From Tropicimonas sp. IMCC34011 (lineage in GTDB: Bacteria; Pseudomonadota; Alphaproteobacteria; Rhodobacterales; Rhodobacteraceae): a stretch of DNA of 64,000 nt. Below, in pieces: positions 54,643-63,796 of the stretch. The stretch is taken from the NCBI RefSeq assembly GCF_003390865.1, contig NZ_QMEJ01000001.1, forward strand, positions 682,001 through 746,000. The letters are read 5' to 3'. How positions within the stretch are numbered: position 1 is the first letter of the stretch; every line of letters starts with the position of its first letter. The notes under the pieces are model-generated. The model made no database searches. It was not told where the DNA came from and was given only the letters and a program-made list of their open reading frames with translations. The translations under genes and the position numbers were made by a program.

Positions 54643-55794
54643 TCAGGTGGACGGAAGTCCGGCCCCGGAGCCCGCGCCCCGGCTTGCAGGAAACACGAAG
54701 CAGCGGTCCCGCCGGAGCGTCAGCCACAGCGGCGTCCCGGCAGCCGGCAGGAAGACGTTCGGCACCGTCGCTTTCACGACCTGTCCGTCCGCCTCCATCC
54801 GGAACTCCACGAGGCTCTCGCGCCCGGTGAACCGGGCCCGCAGCACCCGCGCGCGCGCCGCCACGCCCTGTTGCGGCGTTGCAGCGGGGCCCCTGCCATC
54901 CCGGTCGAAATCGATCCCGAGATGCTGCGGGCGGATGACGATCTCCACCTCCGCACCGTCCGCATGGCCGGGGGTCAGGAAGGCCCCGAACGGCGTTTCC
55001 GTCAGGGCGCCGCGGCTGACGCCCCGCACCACGTTGATATCGGAGAAGAACGCCGCAGCGGCCCGGTCCACCGGCGCAGTGTAGATGTTGTAGGGTGCGC
55101 CGCTCTGCACGATTCGCCCATCCCGCATCAGGGCGATCTCGTCGGCCATGCGCATCGCCTCGTCGGGCTCGTGCGTCACGAGGAGGACTGCCGTTCCCTC
55201 CTCCTTCAGAAGCGACAGCGTCTCGTCCCGGATCCCGTCCCTCAGGCGATTGTCGAGGCCGGAGAAGGGCTCGTCCATCAGCATCACCCGCGGACGCGGC
55301 GCCAGCGCACGGGCCAGAGCCACCCGCTGCTGCTCCCCGCCCGAAAGCTCGTGCGGCCAGCTGTCGTGAAACCGGGAGAGGCCCACCCGCTCCAGGAGTT
55401 CGCCGATCCGGGCCTTGTTCGCCGCCGCGCCGCCCTTGAGGCCGAAGGCGACGTTGTCCGCCACCTTCAGGTGCGGAAAGAGAGCGAAGTCCTGGAACAT
55501 CAGCCCGACCGACCGTCGTTCCGGCGGAACGAAGGTGGCGCCGGACGCCGCGACCTCGCCGCCGAGACGAACCTCGCCCGCATCCTGCCGGTCCACCCCC
55601 GCCGCGATCCGGAGCGTCGTCGACTTGCCGCAGCCGGAGGGTCCGAGCAGACACAGGACCTCGCCCGCCGAGACACTCAAGGACACGCCCCGGACCACCT
55701 CGCGCCCATCGAATGTGCGCCGGATTCCGCTGAGTTCGAGGCGTGGAGAGGACCCCGCCCGCCGGGTCTGGTTTTCGGTCGGTGCCACGGTCAT
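54643..55794 (-). CDS. ABC transporter ATP-binding protein, FbpC/PotA type
   Basis: The 383-residue ATPase has Walker A LLGPSGCGKSTTLRIAAG (about residues 50-67), Q-loop GLMFQDFALFPHLKVADNVAFGL, signature LSGGEQQRVALARAL, Walker B VMLMDEPFSGLD and a C-terminal TOBE-like domain with VEIVIRPQHLGI. This fits importers of iron(III), polyamine, thiamine or sulfate. No permease or binding protein gene is adjacent, so its transporter partners must be elsewhere. The ribosome binding site is weak. Confidence 0.88.
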   Translation of the reverse strand: MTVAPTENQTRRAGSSPRLELSGIRRTFDGREVVRGVSLSVSAGEVLCLLGPSGCGKSTTLRIAAGVDRQDAGEVRLGGEVAASGATFVPPERRSVGLMFQDFALFPHLKVADNVAFGLKGGAAANKARIGELLERVGLSRFHDSWPHELSGGEQQRVALARALAPRPRVMLMDEPFSGLDNRLRDGIRDETLSLLKEEGTAVLLVTHEPDEAMRMADEIALMRDGRIVQSGAPYNIYTAPVDRAAAAFFSDINVVRGVSRGALTETPFGAFLTPGHADGAEVEIVIRPQHLGIDFDRDGRGPAATPQQGVAARARVLRARFTGRESLVEFRMEADGQVVKATVPNVFLPAAGTPLWLTLRRDRCFVFPASRGAGSGAGLPST

Positions 55795-55912
55795 GCGCTC
55801 AAATCTGATGATTTCTCTCGGTTTTGCAGCGTCTTGCTAGCAGCCGCCCCCGGTGCGGGCAAGGCGCCACGGCACATTGGCAATGCCCTCTGAACCCCCT
55901 AGCTAAGCCTCA

Positions 55913-57784
55913 ATGAGCCGTGATTTCACCTCCCAGCCCCCCGACGACGAAAAGGACCTGTCCGCGTCAGCGGAGGGCAAGCGCGGGATGCGTGTCATCC
56001 GCGACGCAGCGCCCTATCTCTGGCCTCGGGGCAACACGCCCTTGAAGGTGCGAACGGTCGCCGCGCTCGCCGTGCTCGTCCTCGCAAAGCTGGTCGCCGT
56101 CGGAACGCCGCTGATCTACAAGTCCGCAGTGGACGCGCTTGCCGGCGACACGCCGCAGGATGCCGGGATGCTTCTCGCGCTCGGCGCCGTCGGCCTCACC
56201 GTCGCCTACGGCACGGCGCGCCTTCTCGGCACCGCCTTCACGCAGCTGAGGGACATGCTCTTCGCGCGCGTCGCGCAGAACGGCCTTCGCCGGCTGGGCC
56301 TGCGCACGTTCCGGCATATACACCGGATGTCGCTGCGGTATCACATGGAGAGGCGCACCGGGGCGCTGTCGCGGATCATGGACCGCGGGGTGAAGGGGGT
56401 GGCGTTCCTCCTGCGCTTCCTCGTCTTCTCGATCGGGCCGCTCATCTTCGAGCTGGCGCTGATCTGCATCATCCTCACCACGCTCTTCGACGCGCGCTTC
56501 CTTCTCGTGATGGGTGTCGTCCTCGCCGCCTATGTCGCCTTCACCTTCATCATCACCGAATGGCGCGTGAAGATCAGGCGGGAGATGAACCGGCAGGACA
56601 ACGCCGCGAGCCAGAGCGCGATAGACAGCCTGCTGAACTTCGAGACCGTCAAGTATTTCGGCGCGGAGAACCGCGAGGCCGTGCGCTACGACACCGCGAT
56701 GGCCGCCTATGAAGGCGCCGCGCTGAAAACGAGCTATTCTCTCGGCGCGATCAATGCCGGACAGGCGCTGATCGTGAATGCCGGCCTCGTGACCGGGATG
56801 GCAATGGCCGCACGGGGCGTTTCCACGGGCGAGATGACGGTGGGCGATTTCGTCATGGTCAACTCGTACATGCTCCAGGTCATCATGCCGCTGAACTTCC
56901 TCGGCAGCGTCTACCGGGAGATCCGACAGGCCCTCGTGGACATGGGACAGATGTTCGACCTGCTCGACCATGAGTCCGAGGTGACGGACAGCCCCGGCGC
57001 GCGCGCCCTGGAGGTCTCCGGCGGCCGGGTCCGGTTCGAAGGGGTCCGCTTTGCCTACGATCCGGACCGCCCGATCCTTCAGGGGATCGACCTGGAGATC
57101 CCGCCCGGCGGCACCTTGGCCGTGGTCGGCCCGAGCGGCGCCGGCAAGAGCACCCTCGCGCGCCTCCTGTTCCGTTTCTACGATCCCGGCGCAGGCCGCA
57201 TCACGATCGATGGCCAGGATCTGAGGGACGTCACCCAGACGAGCCTCCGCGAAGCCCTCGGCGTCGTTCCGCAGGACACGGTCCTCTTCAACGACACGAT
57301 CGGTTACAACATCGCCTACGGCCGCGAGGGCGCCGGCATGGATGAAGTCGAGCAGGCGGCGCGCGAGGCCGGACTGCACGATTTCATCGCCTCCCTGCCG
57401 TTGGGCTATGACACCCGCGTCGGCGAGCGCGGTCTGAAGCTTTCGGGCGGGGAGAAGCAGCGCGTCGGAATCGCGCGAACGCTGCTGAAGGATCCCCCGA
57501 TCCTGATCCTCGACGAGGCGACCAGCGCGCTCGACACCCATACCGAGCTTCAGATCCGCCGCTCACTGGCGCGGGCCGGCGAAGGGCGCAGCGTGATGAT
57601 CGTCGCTCACCGCCTGTCCACCATTGCCCATGCCGATCGCATCGCGGTGCTGAACCACGGCCGGGTGATCGAAGCCGGCAGTCACGAGATGCTGCTCGCC
57701 AAGGGCGGGCATTACGCCGCGATGTGGGCGGCGCAGGATGCCGGCGCATCGGACGATCCGGAGACGAAGGAAGCGCGCGCCTGA
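55913..57784 (+). CDS. Atm1/HMT1-type ABC exporter (half transporter)
   Basis: The 623-residue half transporter has an N-terminal six-helix domain with the Atm1 landmarks (MLFARVAQNGLRRLGLRTFRHIHRMSLRYHMERRTGALSRIMDRG, and SLLNFETVKYFGAENREAVRYDTAMAAYEGAALKT). A C-terminal ATPase follows, with Walker A GPSGAGKSTLARLLFRFYD, LSGGEKQRVGIARTLL and ILDEATSALD. Atm1 proteins export glutathione-linked sulfur or metal species. ATG 55913 lacks a clear ribosome binding site; ATG 55988, behind GGAGGG, is an alternative that removes 25 disordered residues. Confidence 0.93.
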   Translation: MSRDFTSQPPDDEKDLSASAEGKRGMRVIRDAAPYLWPRGNTPLKVRTVAALAVLVLAKLVAVGTPLIYKSAVDALAGDTPQDAGMLLALGAVGLTVAYGTARLLGTAFTQLRDMLFARVAQNGLRRLGLRTFRHIHRMSLRYHMERRTGALSRIMDRGVKGVAFLLRFLVFSIGPLIFELALICIILTTLFDARFLLVMGVVLAAYVAFTFIITEWRVKIRREMNRQDNAASQSAIDSLLNFETVKYFGAENREAVRYDTAMAAYEGAALKTSYSLGAINAGQALIVNAGLVTGMAMAARGVSTGEMTVGDFVMVNSYMLQVIMPLNFLGSVYREIRQALVDMGQMFDLLDHESEVTDSPGARALEVSGGRVRFEGVRFAYDPDRPILQGIDLEIPPGGTLAVVGPSGAGKSTLARLLFRFYDPGAGRITIDGQDLRDVTQTSLREALGVVPQDTVLFNDTIGYNIAYGREGAGMDEVEQAAREAGLHDFIASLPLGYDTRVGERGLKLSGGEKQRVGIARTLLKDPPILILDEATSALDTHTELQIRRSLARAGEGRSVMIVAHRLSTIAHADRIAVLNHGRVIEAGSHEMLLAKGGHYAAMWAAQDAGASDDPETKEARA

Positions 57785-57833
57785 CAGCGCGCGCTCCTTA
57801 TCCTCTGAGCCGCCGCCCGGGCGGCAGTCCTGC

Positions 57834-59042
57834 TCAGTTCAGGTAGGTTCCCGGATCCACCGCCTCGACGCCCTTGCGGACCTCGAAGTGCAGGAAGGAC
57901 GGGCTTGCCGCGCGGACCTTGGCGATGGTCTGGCCACGGCTCACGGTGTCGCCCTTCTGGACCTCCAGCTGGTCGACATTGGCATAGACCGTGAGCAGCC
58001 CGCCCGAATGACGGATTACGATGATCGGAACCTGGTCGGTATCCTGCGTGATCGCGGCGACGGTCCCGCTGTCGGCCGCCTTCACCGCCGCTCCGGCGGG
58101 GGCGGAAATGTCGATCCCGTCGTTCTTTCCCTTCGCGAAATCGCGGATGACGCTGCCGGCGACGGGACGGGCCATCTGCGCGGCGCTCTCTTCGCTCGCG
58201 AACTGGTCCATCTTGGGAGAGGCCGGCGTGGCTTCGGGCTCAGGTTTCGCGGCGGCCGGCTTCTCTTCCTGCGGCAGGGGCTTCGCGGCCGAGGGAGGTG
58301 TCGGCGTCGGGGACCCCTCTCCCGGACGGGACACGGCAGCAGGCTGAGGCGCAGCGCCGACGGCAACTGGAATCATCAGGAACTGGCCTTCGCGCACGGT
58401 CAGATTGCCGCTGAGCCCGTTCCAGGAGGCAAGATCGGAGACCGACACGTTGTAGCGCCGCGCGATGGAATACGCCGTCTCGCCGCGCTGGACGCGGTGA
58501 CGGACCGGCTCCTGCCCGGTCTGCATCTGCGCAGGCGCAGAGACCTGCGTCGGCGTCGCGCCGGGAGCGGAAATCGTTGCCCCGGCCGGCGCATTGCTCT
58601 CGGCGCGGTCGATGGCGTTGCCGGCCAGCGTCGTGACCTGCACCGGAGCGGCCGCGGAGATCGCACCCGTCTGCCCGCCTGCGCCAACGGAAGAAGCCGC
58701 CACGCGCCGCGGCAGGGCGAGAACCGCGCCGGGGTTCATCACCGCGTCCTGCGGCACGCCGTTGTAATCGGCCAGTTCCTGGGCCGGCAGCCCGACCCGC
58801 TGTGCCACGGCGCCGACGGTATCGCCGCGCCGCGCAACGGCCATCTGGTAGGACGGGTAGGAAATGATGCCCCGGGCATCCGGGTCCGGTCGTGGCGCAA
58901 CCGTCGCGGCCCGCGTCGTTTCGGCGCCGCCGTAACCGCCCGCACCACCGCCGCCGAACATCTCGAGCGGGCTCTGTTCCCCGCAGGCGCCGAGCGCCAC
59001 CACGAGGGCGCCGAGCGCCACGCTTCTCAGAGGGTGCCTCAT
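57834..59042 (-). CDS. NlpD-like LysM/M23 lipoprotein
   Basis: The 402-residue lipoprotein (lipobox LGAC, Cys20) has two LysM peptidoglycan-binding modules, MAVARRGDTVGAVAQRVGLPAQELADYNGV (about residues 67-96) and HRVQRGETAYSIARRYNVSVSDLASWNGL (about 182-210). A Pro/Ala/Glu linker leads to a C-terminal M23-like domain. The usual zinc ligand His of the H-x-G-I-D-I motif is Asn/Asp (KNDGIDIS), and the last motif is SFLHFEVRKG. It is therefore probably a non-catalytic amidase activator like NlpD. It follows pcm and surE, the usual order. Confidence 0.88.
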   Translation of the reverse strand: MRHPLRSVALGALVVALGACGEQSPLEMFGGGGAGGYGGAETTRAATVAPRPDPDARGIISYPSYQMAVARRGDTVGAVAQRVGLPAQELADYNGVPQDAVMNPGAVLALPRRVAASSVGAGGQTGAISAAAPVQVTTLAGNAIDRAESNAPAGATISAPGATPTQVSAPAQMQTGQEPVRHRVQRGETAYSIARRYNVSVSDLASWNGLSGNLTVREGQFLMIPVAVGAAPQPAAVSRPGEGSPTPTPPSAAKPLPQEEKPAAAKPEPEATPASPKMDQFASEESAAQMARPVAGSVIRDFAKGKNDGIDISAPAGAAVKAADSGTVAAITQDTDQVPIIVIRHSGGLLTVYANVDQLEVQKGDTVSRGQTIAKVRAASPSFLHFEVRKGVEAVDPGTYLN

Positions 59043-59190
59043 AACCCCGTCACTCCTCGATCCGCCGGGACGCCTTCGATCTGCGCCCTCTTGTTTTCCA
59101 TCAACCGCCGCGTGGCGGCTCGCCCCGACCGGGCGTCGTCCCGCCCGGCATTGCCTGGCGCCCGCCCGGAGACGGACGAGGCACTCGCCG

Positions 59191-59841
59191 TCACTCGCGC
59201 CCCAGCCCCTCGAGGAGAGGCACGAAGCGCACTGGCAGCATTTCGTCGTACTCGTAGCCGTCCTCGGTCCGGCGAACGCGGATCAGCGTCTGCACGGCGT
59301 CGGACTGCCCCACCGGCAGCACCATGATACCCCCGATCCGCAATTGGGCCAAGAGCGGACCCGGCGGGTCTTCCGCCGCGGCGGTGACCAGAATGCGGTC
59401 GAAGGGCGCGTGGTCCGGCAGACCGTGAGAGCCGTCTCCGGTGAAGGTGGTGACATTTGTCAGCCCCATCGTCACGAAGATCTGCTCGGCGGAAGCGACA
59501 AGCCGCCGAAAGCGGTCCACCGTGTAGACCCGCCGCGCCAGCCGCGCGAGGACGGCAGCCTGGTATCCGGAGCCGGTGCCGATCTCCAGCACCTTGTCAC
59601 GCGGGCCGACCTCGAGCGCCTGGGTCATCAGACCCACGATCGAGGGCTGGCTGATGGTCTGCCCGCAGGCGATGGGCAGAGGCGTGTCGTCATAGGCGCG
59701 GTCCGCGAAGGTGCCGCGGATGAACAGGCCGCGGTCGGTCGCTTCCATCGCCGACAGGACGCGCGCATCCCGCACCCCGCGCTGACGCAGCGCGAAGAGG
59801 AAGCGCATCTTCTGTTCGGCCACCTCGTCCGGACTGGTCAC
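59191..59841 (-). CDS. pcm: Protein-L-isoaspartate O-methyltransferase
   Basis: Pcm methylates abnormal isoaspartyl residues for repair. From GTG 59841 ([23 protein letters not shown]) it has 216 residues, with the [23 protein letters not shown] substrate motif, the SAM loop [19 protein letters not shown], and the [27 protein letters not shown] post motif. The GTG has AGAGGCGG upstream and lies 17 bases after the surE stop; the ATG at 59892 would overlap surE and has no homologous residues. Confidence 0.94.
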   Translation of the reverse strand: MTSPDEVAEQKMRFLFALRQRGVRDARVLSAMEATDRGLFIRGTFADRAYDDTPLPIACGQTISQPSIVGLMTQALEVGPRDKVLEIGTGSGYQAAVLARLARRVYTVDRFRRLVASAEQIFVTMGLTNVTTFTGDGSHGLPDHAPFDRILVTAAAEDPPGPLLAQLRIGGIMVLPVGQSDAVQTLIRVRRTEDGYEYDEMLPVRFVPLLEGLGRE

Positions 59842-59857
59842 GTCCGCCTCTCCCTCG

Positions 59858-60652
59858 TTACTTGAGTGCCGCCGACAGCGGCTCGACGGCATCGTGCGCC
59901 GTGAGGTCGGCCCGCATGGGCGTGACCGTGATGTAGTTCTCGCGGTTCAGCGTGGCATCGGTCCCCGGACCGCTGTCCACGTCCTGACGCGCGCCGCGCA
60001 CCCACAGGAAGCGCCGCCCGCCGGGGGAGACGCTTGCATCCATGCCGAACCCGTCGCCCGGACGCCGCCCCTGAATGGCCGCGCGGGTACCGGCGACCTC
60101 GGACGCCGCACAGGGCGGAAAATTGACGTTGTAGAAGGTGGTATAGCCCCCCTCCTCGCCAAGGCGCCACTGGTCCGCGGCGAGGAGCTTCCGCACGACG
60201 CCGGCGCCATGGACCGCCGACGCCTCGAACGGATCGTCCAGATCCTTCGTGCCGGCGCCGAGATACTGCGACAGGGCGATGGCCGGGATGCCGTGCAGCG
60301 CTCCCTCCATCGCGCCGCCGAGCGTGCCCGAATAGACGGCGTTCTCGGCGGAATTGTTGCCCCGGTTCACGCCCGACAGGACGAGATCCGGTTTCTCGCC
60401 GCCGAGGACGTCGAAGATCCCGGCGAGCACGCAGTCGGCCGGGGAGCCTTCCGCAGCGAAGCGCCGCGGGGCCAATTCGGCGATCATGGTGGGATGGGTG
60501 TAGCTGATGCAGTGGGCGACGCCCGACTGCTCGAAGGCCGGCGCGACGCACCAGACCTCGCCGCCCTCACCCGCGATCTCCGCGGCGATCCGTTCCAGTA
60601 CGGCGAGACCCGGCGCGTTGATGCCGTCGTCGTTGGTGACCAAAATGCGCAT
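59858..60652 (-). CDS. surE: 5'/3'-nucleotidase SurE
   Basis: SurE dephosphorylates nucleoside monophosphates in stationary phase. The 264-residue product starts [20 protein letters not shown], where the metal-binding NDD is residues 7-9; [47 protein letters not shown] and [20 protein letters not shown] follow. AAGGAG precedes ATG 60652. An upstream ATG at 60706 adds residues without homology. It leads surE-pcm-nlpD. Confidence 0.96.
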   Translation of the reverse strand: MRILVTNDDGINAPGLAVLERIAAEIAGEGGEVWCVAPAFEQSGVAHCISYTHPTMIAELAPRRFAAEGSPADCVLAGIFDVLGGEKPDLVLSGVNRGNNSAENAVYSGTLGGAMEGALHGIPAIALSQYLGAGTKDLDDPFEASAVHGAGVVRKLLAADQWRLGEEGGYTTFYNVNFPPCAASEVAGTRAAIQGRRPGDGFGMDASVSPGGRRFLWVRGARQDVDSGPGTDATLNRENYITVTPMRADLTAHDAVEPLSAALK

Positions 60653-60731
60653 GAGGGCTCCTTGCGATCCGGGGCCCTGCTTAGACAAGCACCGCCCGAG
60701 CGACAAGCCGGGGCGGGTGGTGCATCCTGTC

Positions 60732-61403
60732 TCAGGACCGGCCGAGGATCTCCGGCAGGAGCCGCCGCGCCTCGTCCGCGGGGGATGCGAGGGCTCCGCG
60801 ATCCTCGCCCGGGAAGAAGCGCGCGCGCAGGGCCGTCGCCATCGGACGGGCGGCCAGCATCGCGACGGCGGGCCCGGTCCGTTCCGTCTCCGCGGCCCAG
60901 GAGGCGACGAGGGCGGATTGCGCGGCCTTCGTCGCGCCGTAGGCCCCGAAGAACGGCTGCCCGGCGCGGGGATCGTCGAAGAAGACCGCCCGCCCGCCGC
61001 GCGCGGTGAGAAGCGGCGAGACGTAGGCCACGAGGCGGCGGGTCGCCTCCGTGTTGACCTTCCAGCTCAGCTCCCAGTCCTTCGCGGCGATCATCTGCGC
61101 CGGGCCGAGGGGGGCGGCATGGATCGCGGTATGCGCCCAGAGGTCCAGCCCGCCCCAGCGATCATGGATCGACCGGCACATATGCTGCATCGCGCCGTCA
61201 TCGGTCACGTCGAGGGGCGCCAGCGTGGCGGTGCCCCCGGCGGACTGGATGCGGTCGTCGAGATCCTCGAGCCCGCCCACGGTCCGCGCCACGGCCATGA
61301 CGTGATGGGTGGAGGCGAGCGCCTCGGCGACGGCAAATCCGAGCCCCCGGCTGGCACCGGTGACGAGGGCGAGGGGTTTGCGGGTGGTTGGATCATCGCT
61401 CAT
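60732..61403 (-). CDS. SDR family NAD(P)-dependent oxidoreductase
   Basis: The 223-residue short-chain dehydrogenase has the cofactor motif TGASRGLG at about residues 15-22, APLDVTDDG, and the catalytic YGATK (Tyr-x-x-x-Lys) near residue 155. The catalytic serine region reads VFFDDPRAG, so the usual Ser appears to be replaced, which casts doubt on normal catalysis. The substrate is unknown. It lies 100 bases downstream of purF on the same strand, an arrangement seen in other Rhodobacterales. Confidence 0.88.
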   Translation of the reverse strand: MSDDPTTRKPLALVTGASRGLGFAVAEALASTHHVMAVARTVGGLEDLDDRIQSAGGTATLAPLDVTDDGAMQHMCRSIHDRWGGLDLWAHTAIHAAPLGPAQMIAAKDWELSWKVNTEATRRLVAYVSPLLTARGGRAVFFDDPRAGQPFFGAYGATKAAQSALVASWAAETERTGPAVAMLAARPMATALRARFFPGEDRGALASPADEARRLLPEILGRS

Positions 61404-61502
61404 GGCGGCTCAAGTGCCGTGAAGCGGCGGCAGGGTCAACAGCGCCCCGATGGCCGGGGCGACGATGACGCGCCAAAGGGTCGGGGGCGCCGGGCCCCTG
61501 CC

Positions 61503-63008
61503 CTATTCGGCGGCCGTCTTGATCTGGAACCCGCGCTCCAGCATGTCGGCGGGTTCGACGGGGTATTCGCCGGAGAAGCAGGCATCGCAATATTGCGGCG
61601 CGGCGGGATCGCGCCCCTTCTCCTCACCCACGGCGCGATAGAGGCCGTTCAGGGAGATGAAGCGCAACGAATCGACACCCAGATGCGCGCACATCTCGTC
61701 CTCGGTCATGTGGCTGGCGAGAAGCTTGTCCCGCTCCGGCGTGTCGACGCCGTAGAAGCAGGGCCAGGAGGTTGGCGGCGAGGCGATGCGGAAATGAACT
61801 TCCTTCGCGCCGGCATCGAGGATCATTTCCTTGATCTTGCGGCTGGTGGTGCCGCGGACCACGGAATCGTCCACGAGGATCACACGCTTGCCGGCGATCA
61901 GGGCGCGGTTCACGTTGAGCTTGAGGCGCACGCCCATGTTCCGGATCTGCTCGGTCGGCTCGATGAACGTCCGGCCCATGTACTGGTTGCGGACGATCCC
62001 CATCGCGTAGGGAATGCCGCTCTCCTGACTGAACCCGATCGCCGCCGGGGTGCCGCTGTCGGGGACGGGGCAGACGAGGTCCGCGTCCACCGGCGCTTCG
62101 CGGGCCAGCTCCACGCCGATCTGCCGGCGTGTCTCGTAGACCGAACGCCCCCCGAGGATCGAATCGGGACGGGAGAAGTAGACGTGCTCGAAGATGCAGA
62201 ACCGCGGCTTCTTCGGCTCGAAGGGGCGGTAGCTCTGCACGCCCCCGGCGGTCACCACGACCATCTCCCCGGGCTCGACCTCGCGCACGAACTCGGCGCC
62301 GATGATGTCGAGCGCGCAGGTTTCGGAGGAGAGCGCCCATCCGTCCCCGACCTTGCCGAGAACGAGGGGACGCACGCCGAGAGGATCGCGCACACCGATC
62401 AGCTTGGTGCGCGTCATGGCAACGACGGAAAAGGCGCCCTCGACCCGGCGGAGCGCGTCCTTCATCCGTTCGGGGATGTCGCGCTGCAGGCTGCGGGCCA
62501 TCAGGTGAACGATGCACTCGCTGTCCGAGGAGGACTGGAAGATCGAGCCGCGCTCGATGAGCTCGCGGCGGAGCGCGGCGGCATTGGTGATGTTGCCGTT
62601 ATGGGCGATGGCGGCGCCGCCCATGGAGAACTCACCGAAGAACGGCTGCACGTCGCGGATCTGCGTCGCGCCCTTGGAGCCCGTGGTGGAGTAGCGCACA
62701 TGCCCGATGGCGATGGTGCCGGGCAGTGTCTCCATCAGGCTGGCGGAGGTGAAGTTGTCCCGCACGTAGCCGAATCGCCTGGCGGAGGTGAAGCCCTCGG
62801 CCTGGTCATAGGCGACGATGCCGCCGGCCTCCTGCCCCCTGTGCTGGAGAGCGTGAAGGCCGAGGGCGGTGAAGTTCGCCGCCTCGCCGACGCCGACGAC
62901 GCCGAACACGCCGCATTCCTCGCGCAGCTTGTCGTCGTCGAACGGGTGGGACGGTGGAAACTTCCCGGCTCCGGTATCGGAAGCCTGGGTCGCGGGGATA
63001 TCGGTCAT
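61503..63008 (-). CDS. purF: Amidophosphoribosyltransferase
   Basis: PurF commits PRPP to purine synthesis. In the 501-residue product the nucleophilic cysteine follows Glu31 (REECGVFGVVG, Cys32), so a propeptide of about 31 residues is removed. The Ntn domain contains IGHVRYSTTGSKGATQIRDVQPFFGEF, and the PRPP site is RVILVDDSVVRGTTSRKIKEMI. Iron-sulfur cysteines of the B. subtilis type can be sought in ASPPTSWPCFYGVDTP and the C-terminal QYCDACFSGEYP. It is preceded by cvpA and radA. Confidence 0.96.
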   Translation of the reverse strand: MTDIPATQASDTGAGKFPPSHPFDDDKLREECGVFGVVGVGEAANFTALGLHALQHRGQEAGGIVAYDQAEGFTSARRFGYVRDNFTSASLMETLPGTIAIGHVRYSTTGSKGATQIRDVQPFFGEFSMGGAAIAHNGNITNAAALRRELIERGSIFQSSSDSECIVHLMARSLQRDIPERMKDALRRVEGAFSVVAMTRTKLIGVRDPLGVRPLVLGKVGDGWALSSETCALDIIGAEFVREVEPGEMVVVTAGGVQSYRPFEPKKPRFCIFEHVYFSRPDSILGGRSVYETRRQIGVELAREAPVDADLVCPVPDSGTPAAIGFSQESGIPYAMGIVRNQYMGRTFIEPTEQIRNMGVRLKLNVNRALIAGKRVILVDDSVVRGTTSRKIKEMILDAGAKEVHFRIASPPTSWPCFYGVDTPERDKLLASHMTEDEMCAHLGVDSLRFISLNGLYRAVGEEKGRDPAAPQYCDACFSGEYPVEPADMLERGFQIKTAAE

Positions 63009-63037
63009 GGGAGTCGAATCCGGCAGCGGGAGGGCAC

Positions 63038-63085
63038 GGCCCTGATAGGGCCTGAGCCGGGGTATGTCATCCCCCCGTTACGGGG
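63038..63085 (-). other. Hairpins in the cvpA-purF gap
   Basis: GGCCCT-GAT-AGGGCC (63038-63052) and a nearby CCCCG-TTA-CGGGG stem fold in the 114 bases between cvpA and purF. Neither has a T run. They could separate or attenuate the two genes, and no leader peptide or riboswitch consensus is visible. Confidence 0.3.
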
Positions 63086-63122
63086 CCCGCTACACATCAT
63101 GGCGAGGGGGCCCCGGTCCGGA

Positions 63123-63743
63123 TCAGCCTTCGATGCTTTCACCGGGCCCCGTCAGGACATTACCGCCCCCGGCCTCGTTCGGCGGAACGCCGCAGGACGT
63201 GTCCATCAGCGTCTCGAAGCGACCCGTCAGCCACGCGAGTGCGTCTTCCTGGTCGGTGATTTCACCGGTCACGCGGGCGCCGGCCGATTCGAACAATGCC
63301 GCGGAGCGGCTGTTCTCGACCATCTCCACGCCTTCGCCGCCCACGACGAAGTCGTAGATCACGAGCGCGATGATGACGAGCAGGACACCCCTCGCCACGC
63401 CGAAGAGGAACCCGAGGCCCTGGTCGACCACGTTCAGCGCCGAGCGCTGCACGAGGGAGGAGAAGAGCGGCGTAAACAGGGCGAAGACGACGAGCGCGAC
63501 GGCGAAGACCGCGGCGAAGGCCGCCAGCGTCGAGGCCGCGCAATTGTCGAGGATCTCGCCTACATACGGGATCTCCCCGACGAGAGGCTCCGCCGCAGGG
63601 GCGAAGACGTAGGCGAGGATCGCCGCGCCGACCCACCCCGCGATGGCGAGTGCCTCGCGGACGAAGCCGCGCGAATATGCCAGGATCGCGGAGAAGACGA
63701 TGACAACCGCCACCCCCGCATCGACCAGAGTAAAGCCTTCCAT
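63123..63743 (-). CDS. cvpA: CvpA family membrane protein
   Basis: I start at ATG 63743 (MEGFTLVDAGVAVVIVFSAILAYSRGFVREALAIAGWVGAAILAYVFA), the usual beginning of alphaproteobacterial CvpA, with GAGGG upstream; ATG 63758 adds five residues. The 206-residue product has four membrane helices and the GFLFGVARGVLLVIIALVI segment, plus a soluble C-terminus. CvpA is needed for colicin V production and envelope integrity in other bacteria and is usually next to purF, as here. Confidence 0.92.
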   Translation of the reverse strand: MEGFTLVDAGVAVVIVFSAILAYSRGFVREALAIAGWVGAAILAYVFAPAAEPLVGEIPYVGEILDNCAASTLAAFAAVFAVALVVFALFTPLFSSLVQRSALNVVDQGLGFLFGVARGVLLVIIALVIYDFVVGGEGVEMVENSRSAALFESAGARVTGEITDQEDALAWLTGRFETLMDTSCGVPPNEAGGGNVLTGPGESIEG

Positions 63744-63796
63744 GGCCCTCGCTTTCATGCCTTCGACTGTACGGCCGTCGCCTTGCCGAACGAATG

